DNA of 64,000 nt from Owenia fusiformis (lineage: Eukaryota > Annelida > Polychaeta > Sabellida > Oweniidae). A program made the position numbers and the translations under genes. Numbering within the stretch: the stretch's first letter is position 1; each line of letters begins with the position of its first letter. The notes beneath the pieces were generated by a model. That model was not told the DNA's origin and did no database searches. It saw only the letters and a program-made list of their open reading frames with translations. Shown here piece after piece: positions 61,445 through 64,000 of this stretch. Location: positions 21,342,184 through 21,406,183 of the forward strand of contig CAIIXF020000012.1 of assembly GCA_903813345.2 (NCBI GenBank), read 5' to 3'.

Positions 61445-62239
61445 AATTTTTATTTACTTAACCGGCGATGAAATAACTTATAATATTGATGGAAACGTAA
61501 CTTGACTTTATTTCCAATACCTTCAATTTTTCTCAATTTTTTTCCTCAATTACAATAGGTCGAAAATTGATGATAAATTTAATGAATTTTTGAAAATCGT
61601 CATTCCCATGTAATCCAATGGAAAATGGAGGGTTCGGGGCAAATCAGAAATCAGGATATCTTTTCAGTAAAAGATTCAGCAAAAAAATATTTTTATATAG
61701 AAAATTGAATTGAACACTAAGTGTTTAGTTTATTTGATGAATATTAAAGTTACAGCGCTTCAAAGTCATTTTTGAAAATAATTTTCCGCCTCCTGTGTTA
61801 TTTCAATGGGAGGGTTTTTTTGAAAAACAATTTTGACTTTAAAGCCCTATAACTTTGTTGAACCTGAAGAAACATATCAATATTTTGTTAAATAAAGTTA
61901 GCAAATTCAATTGCCTGCCTAACTCGTATTTTTTGCAAGGACTCGGATGGATGGATATTCTGTCATATGACTTGCGGCAAACCTACCATTTCCCATTGGT
62001 TAACATGGGAATCTCGATTTTCAAAAATTCATCAAATTTATCATCAATTTTCGACCTATTGTAATTGAGGAAAAAAATTGAGAAAATTTGGAGGTATTGG
62101 AATTAAAGTCAAATTACGTTTCAATCAACATTATAAGTATTTTCCTCGCAGGTTAAGTAAATAAAAATTCAAAGGTAAAGAGGCTTTAACACGTAGTTCA
62201 ATGGGGGAAAAAAGGTTGCCAAACTTATGGAGGGGAGTG
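61445..62239. mobile_element. Family I palindromic MITE, best preserved copy
   Basis: Lacks only about 75 bp of the left terminus. From 'tttatttacttaaccggcg' it runs through the left arm, the centre and the right arm to GGGGAGTG followed by TA at 62240-62241. The two arms (about 350 bp each) are imperfect inverted copies; the centre has no long open frame. It serves as the reference for the other copies. Confidence 0.9.
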
Positions 62240-62375
62240 TAGATTCTACTTTTATAATTCAAACAATAACATTTAACAAGAGCAATTGAAAAATGTAAGA
62301 TGTCAGGAAGATTTCGATGGTCATTTTGATGTTTCTCCAAGTAAATAATGTCGTATATAAGTATTCGATACCTGG

Positions 62376-62545
62376 CTACAGAGGTTCTAGGCACATAACG
62401 AGCGGGAATACAATCAATTTCGAACTTTTATGTGCCTAGCCCGAAGGGGTGTATTCGACAATAGTGTACCTGCTCTGAGGTCTATTTTACAATTCGAACA
62501 TGAAAACTCACCAAAATGTTTCAAATATTTATTCTGGTCCGCAAT
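62376..62545. repeat. Second copy of the 'gtgtattcgac' palindromic element
   Basis: 'ttctaggcacataa' and 'ttatgtgcctagcccg' are inverted, followed by 'ggggtgtattcgacaata' and 'cgaacatgaaaactcaccaa', which match 12478-12551 in order. Confidence 0.7.
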
Positions 62546-62935
62546 CACTACCAGGTCAAATCTCAAATCTATTTTGAACTTCTGAGAACTCGTAAATGAT
62601 TTTGAAAGAAAATTAATCAATTTGAAGCAAGTAGAAAAAAAATACCTTTTGACCTTTTTCAACCCTTTTGACCTTCTAATGGTCATCGAAGGCCAAATCT
62701 AAAATCAGCTTTGAACTTCTAAACAGTATTTGTTAAGTTATTGGAAGTTGTAAGAATTTGTTACAGCCAATCATCAACCTTTTTTTACCTTGAAAAGGTC
62801 ATTGAAGGTCAAATCTTAAATCTAAAGTCAGATTTGTACTTCTGAAAACGTATAGATGATTTTGAAAAAAATTAAAATCAGTCTAAACAGTACTTGTTAA
62901 GTTATTGGAAGTTAAGAATTTCTTGCAGACGCCAA
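62546..62935. repeat. AGGTCA-rich repeat with internal duplication
   Basis: 'cttgttaagttattggaagt' type sequence occurs twice (near 62729 and 62888), and TGACCTT or GGTCAAAT motifs recur. Related to 29300-29860 in inverted orientation. Confidence 0.6.
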
Positions 62936-62970
62936 CCACCAACCACCAACCACCAACCACCAACCGCCAT
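62930..62970. repeat. (CCAACCA)n 7-bp microsatellite
   Basis: Five copies of a CCAACCA-type heptamer, the last with one change (CCAACCG). Confidence 0.9.
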
Positions 62971-64000
62971 CATAAAAAACCGGAGACCATAACAATGATG
63001 ACATAGAAAAACGCTGTGTCAAAAAATCCATTTTACGAAGTTCAAAAACCAATAACAAAGAAATAAAATATAAATTCACTTTTTGAAGTCAATTTTCTGT
63101 TTCAAATATTAACTTGCTTGCGTAATTGACCCTTTTTCATATAAATGGAAAAATAGATGGCATCGTGGGTGTTGGTAGGACGAGATAACATGGCAACCTA
63201 TGGTAAGAGTCACTTAATTTCTTGATTTAAGAAGCAATTCCATTTGGATTAAGTTAAAACATCATTGGAATTTAACTGTATGATCTTATTGACACGTGGA
63301 TTGTGATTTTTAAAATTGAGATCCATTTAAAGTAAATGAACTTTTAAAGGTTTTTAACATGATGTCAATAATTGTAAGTGAAAGTACAAGTTCTCTTAAA
63401 AACGTGTAGCTTGACCTCCCAAGTATGTGTCGCTTTAAAATCTCCACGGTGTCAATACATTAATTTTAACCCAAAAATTAAACTCTTAAGCTTCTCTACA
63501 ACAAAACTCTGTTATCTACCCCGAAGTCTTATTAAGATGTAAAACATAACTCCATTTGGAAAGAAGCTGAACATAATAAATGGACCTTCCATTAATTCCA
63601 TCAGTGTGTTTCGGAGAGTGTGTTTGGTACTTTTTATGGTTAGTACGTCTTCTATGTTTGCTTATAACACAAATTGGAGAAACTGATCAACCTTGTGAAT
63701 CAAGATGATTGCTGAGTAAAAAAATATGACAAAAATTACTAAGTAATATAAGACTGATGTACAAGTATCATGAGAGTTTTAAATGTACACGTTTACAAAT
63801 AGCCTAGTTCAGAAGACGACATAATCATCAATATAATACCTCACTATTGTTACGTAAACTGACCAGGGTTAAAAGTGCAGAGGTTCTGTTTTCCGGGTTC
63901 TGTTTTCGTTACTGTTCTGTTCTGTTCTTTTCTCTATCATATCCAAGATTCTATCATCTCCTGAGCTATTTTTCACAAAGACCTCGTCATATAAAGTGTT
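62971..64000. other. Single-copy DNA with no recognised gene
   Basis: AT-rich, no open frame with a domain. A short 'ggttctgttttc' duplication occurs near 63882-63905. Confidence 0.4.

Overview
The window looks like AT-rich, repeat-dominated intergenic or intronic DNA from an animal, probably an invertebrate; a mollusc or other lophotrochozoan is my best guess but is unproven. The argument rests on one clearly recognisable coding exon (the first LIM domain of a LIM-homeobox protein), a eukaryotic splice donor on that exon, and many Tc1/mariner-type terminal inverted repeats with TA target sites. I see no rRNA, tRNA, CRISPR array or bacterial operon. Apart from the LIM exon, the short open frames are what chance and tandem repetition would produce.

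Layout: 1-185 holds the end of a palindromic MITE (family I). From 186 to 9494 is mostly single-copy AT-rich DNA, probably intron 1 of the minus-strand LIM gene, with one interspersed repeat (3456-3840) and a perfect hairpin (6590-6646). The LIM exon lies at 9495-9679 on the minus strand, with a candidate promoter cluster upstream at 10051-10230. From 11.7 to 17.2 kb come small MITEs, hairpin elements with self-complementary loops, a 69-bp tandem repeat, a 50-bp repeat and a GTCC-rich block. A mariner-like element with long TIRs and a transposase remnant spans 18579-21127. At 21.6-26.1 kb, family I MITE copies flank a 70-bp satellite of about 24.5 copies (22401-24125). At 27234-31865 there is a nested set: family I MITE, containing family II element, containing another family I end; the outer MITE also carries a separate 463-bp insertion. 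Mariner remnants, a foldback element and a small MITE fill 32.5-36.2 kb.

From 37391 to 57097 is the most striking structure: a tandem array of seven complete units plus a fragment, 2.4-3.3 kb each, in two types. Outer (A) units carry one copy of a 162-bp motif. Inner (B) units carry seven or eight copies arranged as a two-unit higher-order repeat, each with splice-acceptor-like and splice-donor-like borders. The array also contains pentanucleotide (AATAC) and tetranucleotide (GGTT) microsatellites and possible convergent polyadenylation signals. After it come a perfect 117-bp inverted repeat (57750-58136), a 12-copy 88-bp repeat rich in ACGT (58.77-59.9 kb), a nearly complete family I MITE (61445-62239) and AGGTCA-rich interspersed repeat DNA.

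The only gene I can support with confidence is the LIM-homeobox exon. The rest records repeated invasion by TA-targeting transposons and local tandem amplification. The 37-57 kb array is the best candidate for something not previously described, either as a macrosatellite or as a decayed tandem gene family.
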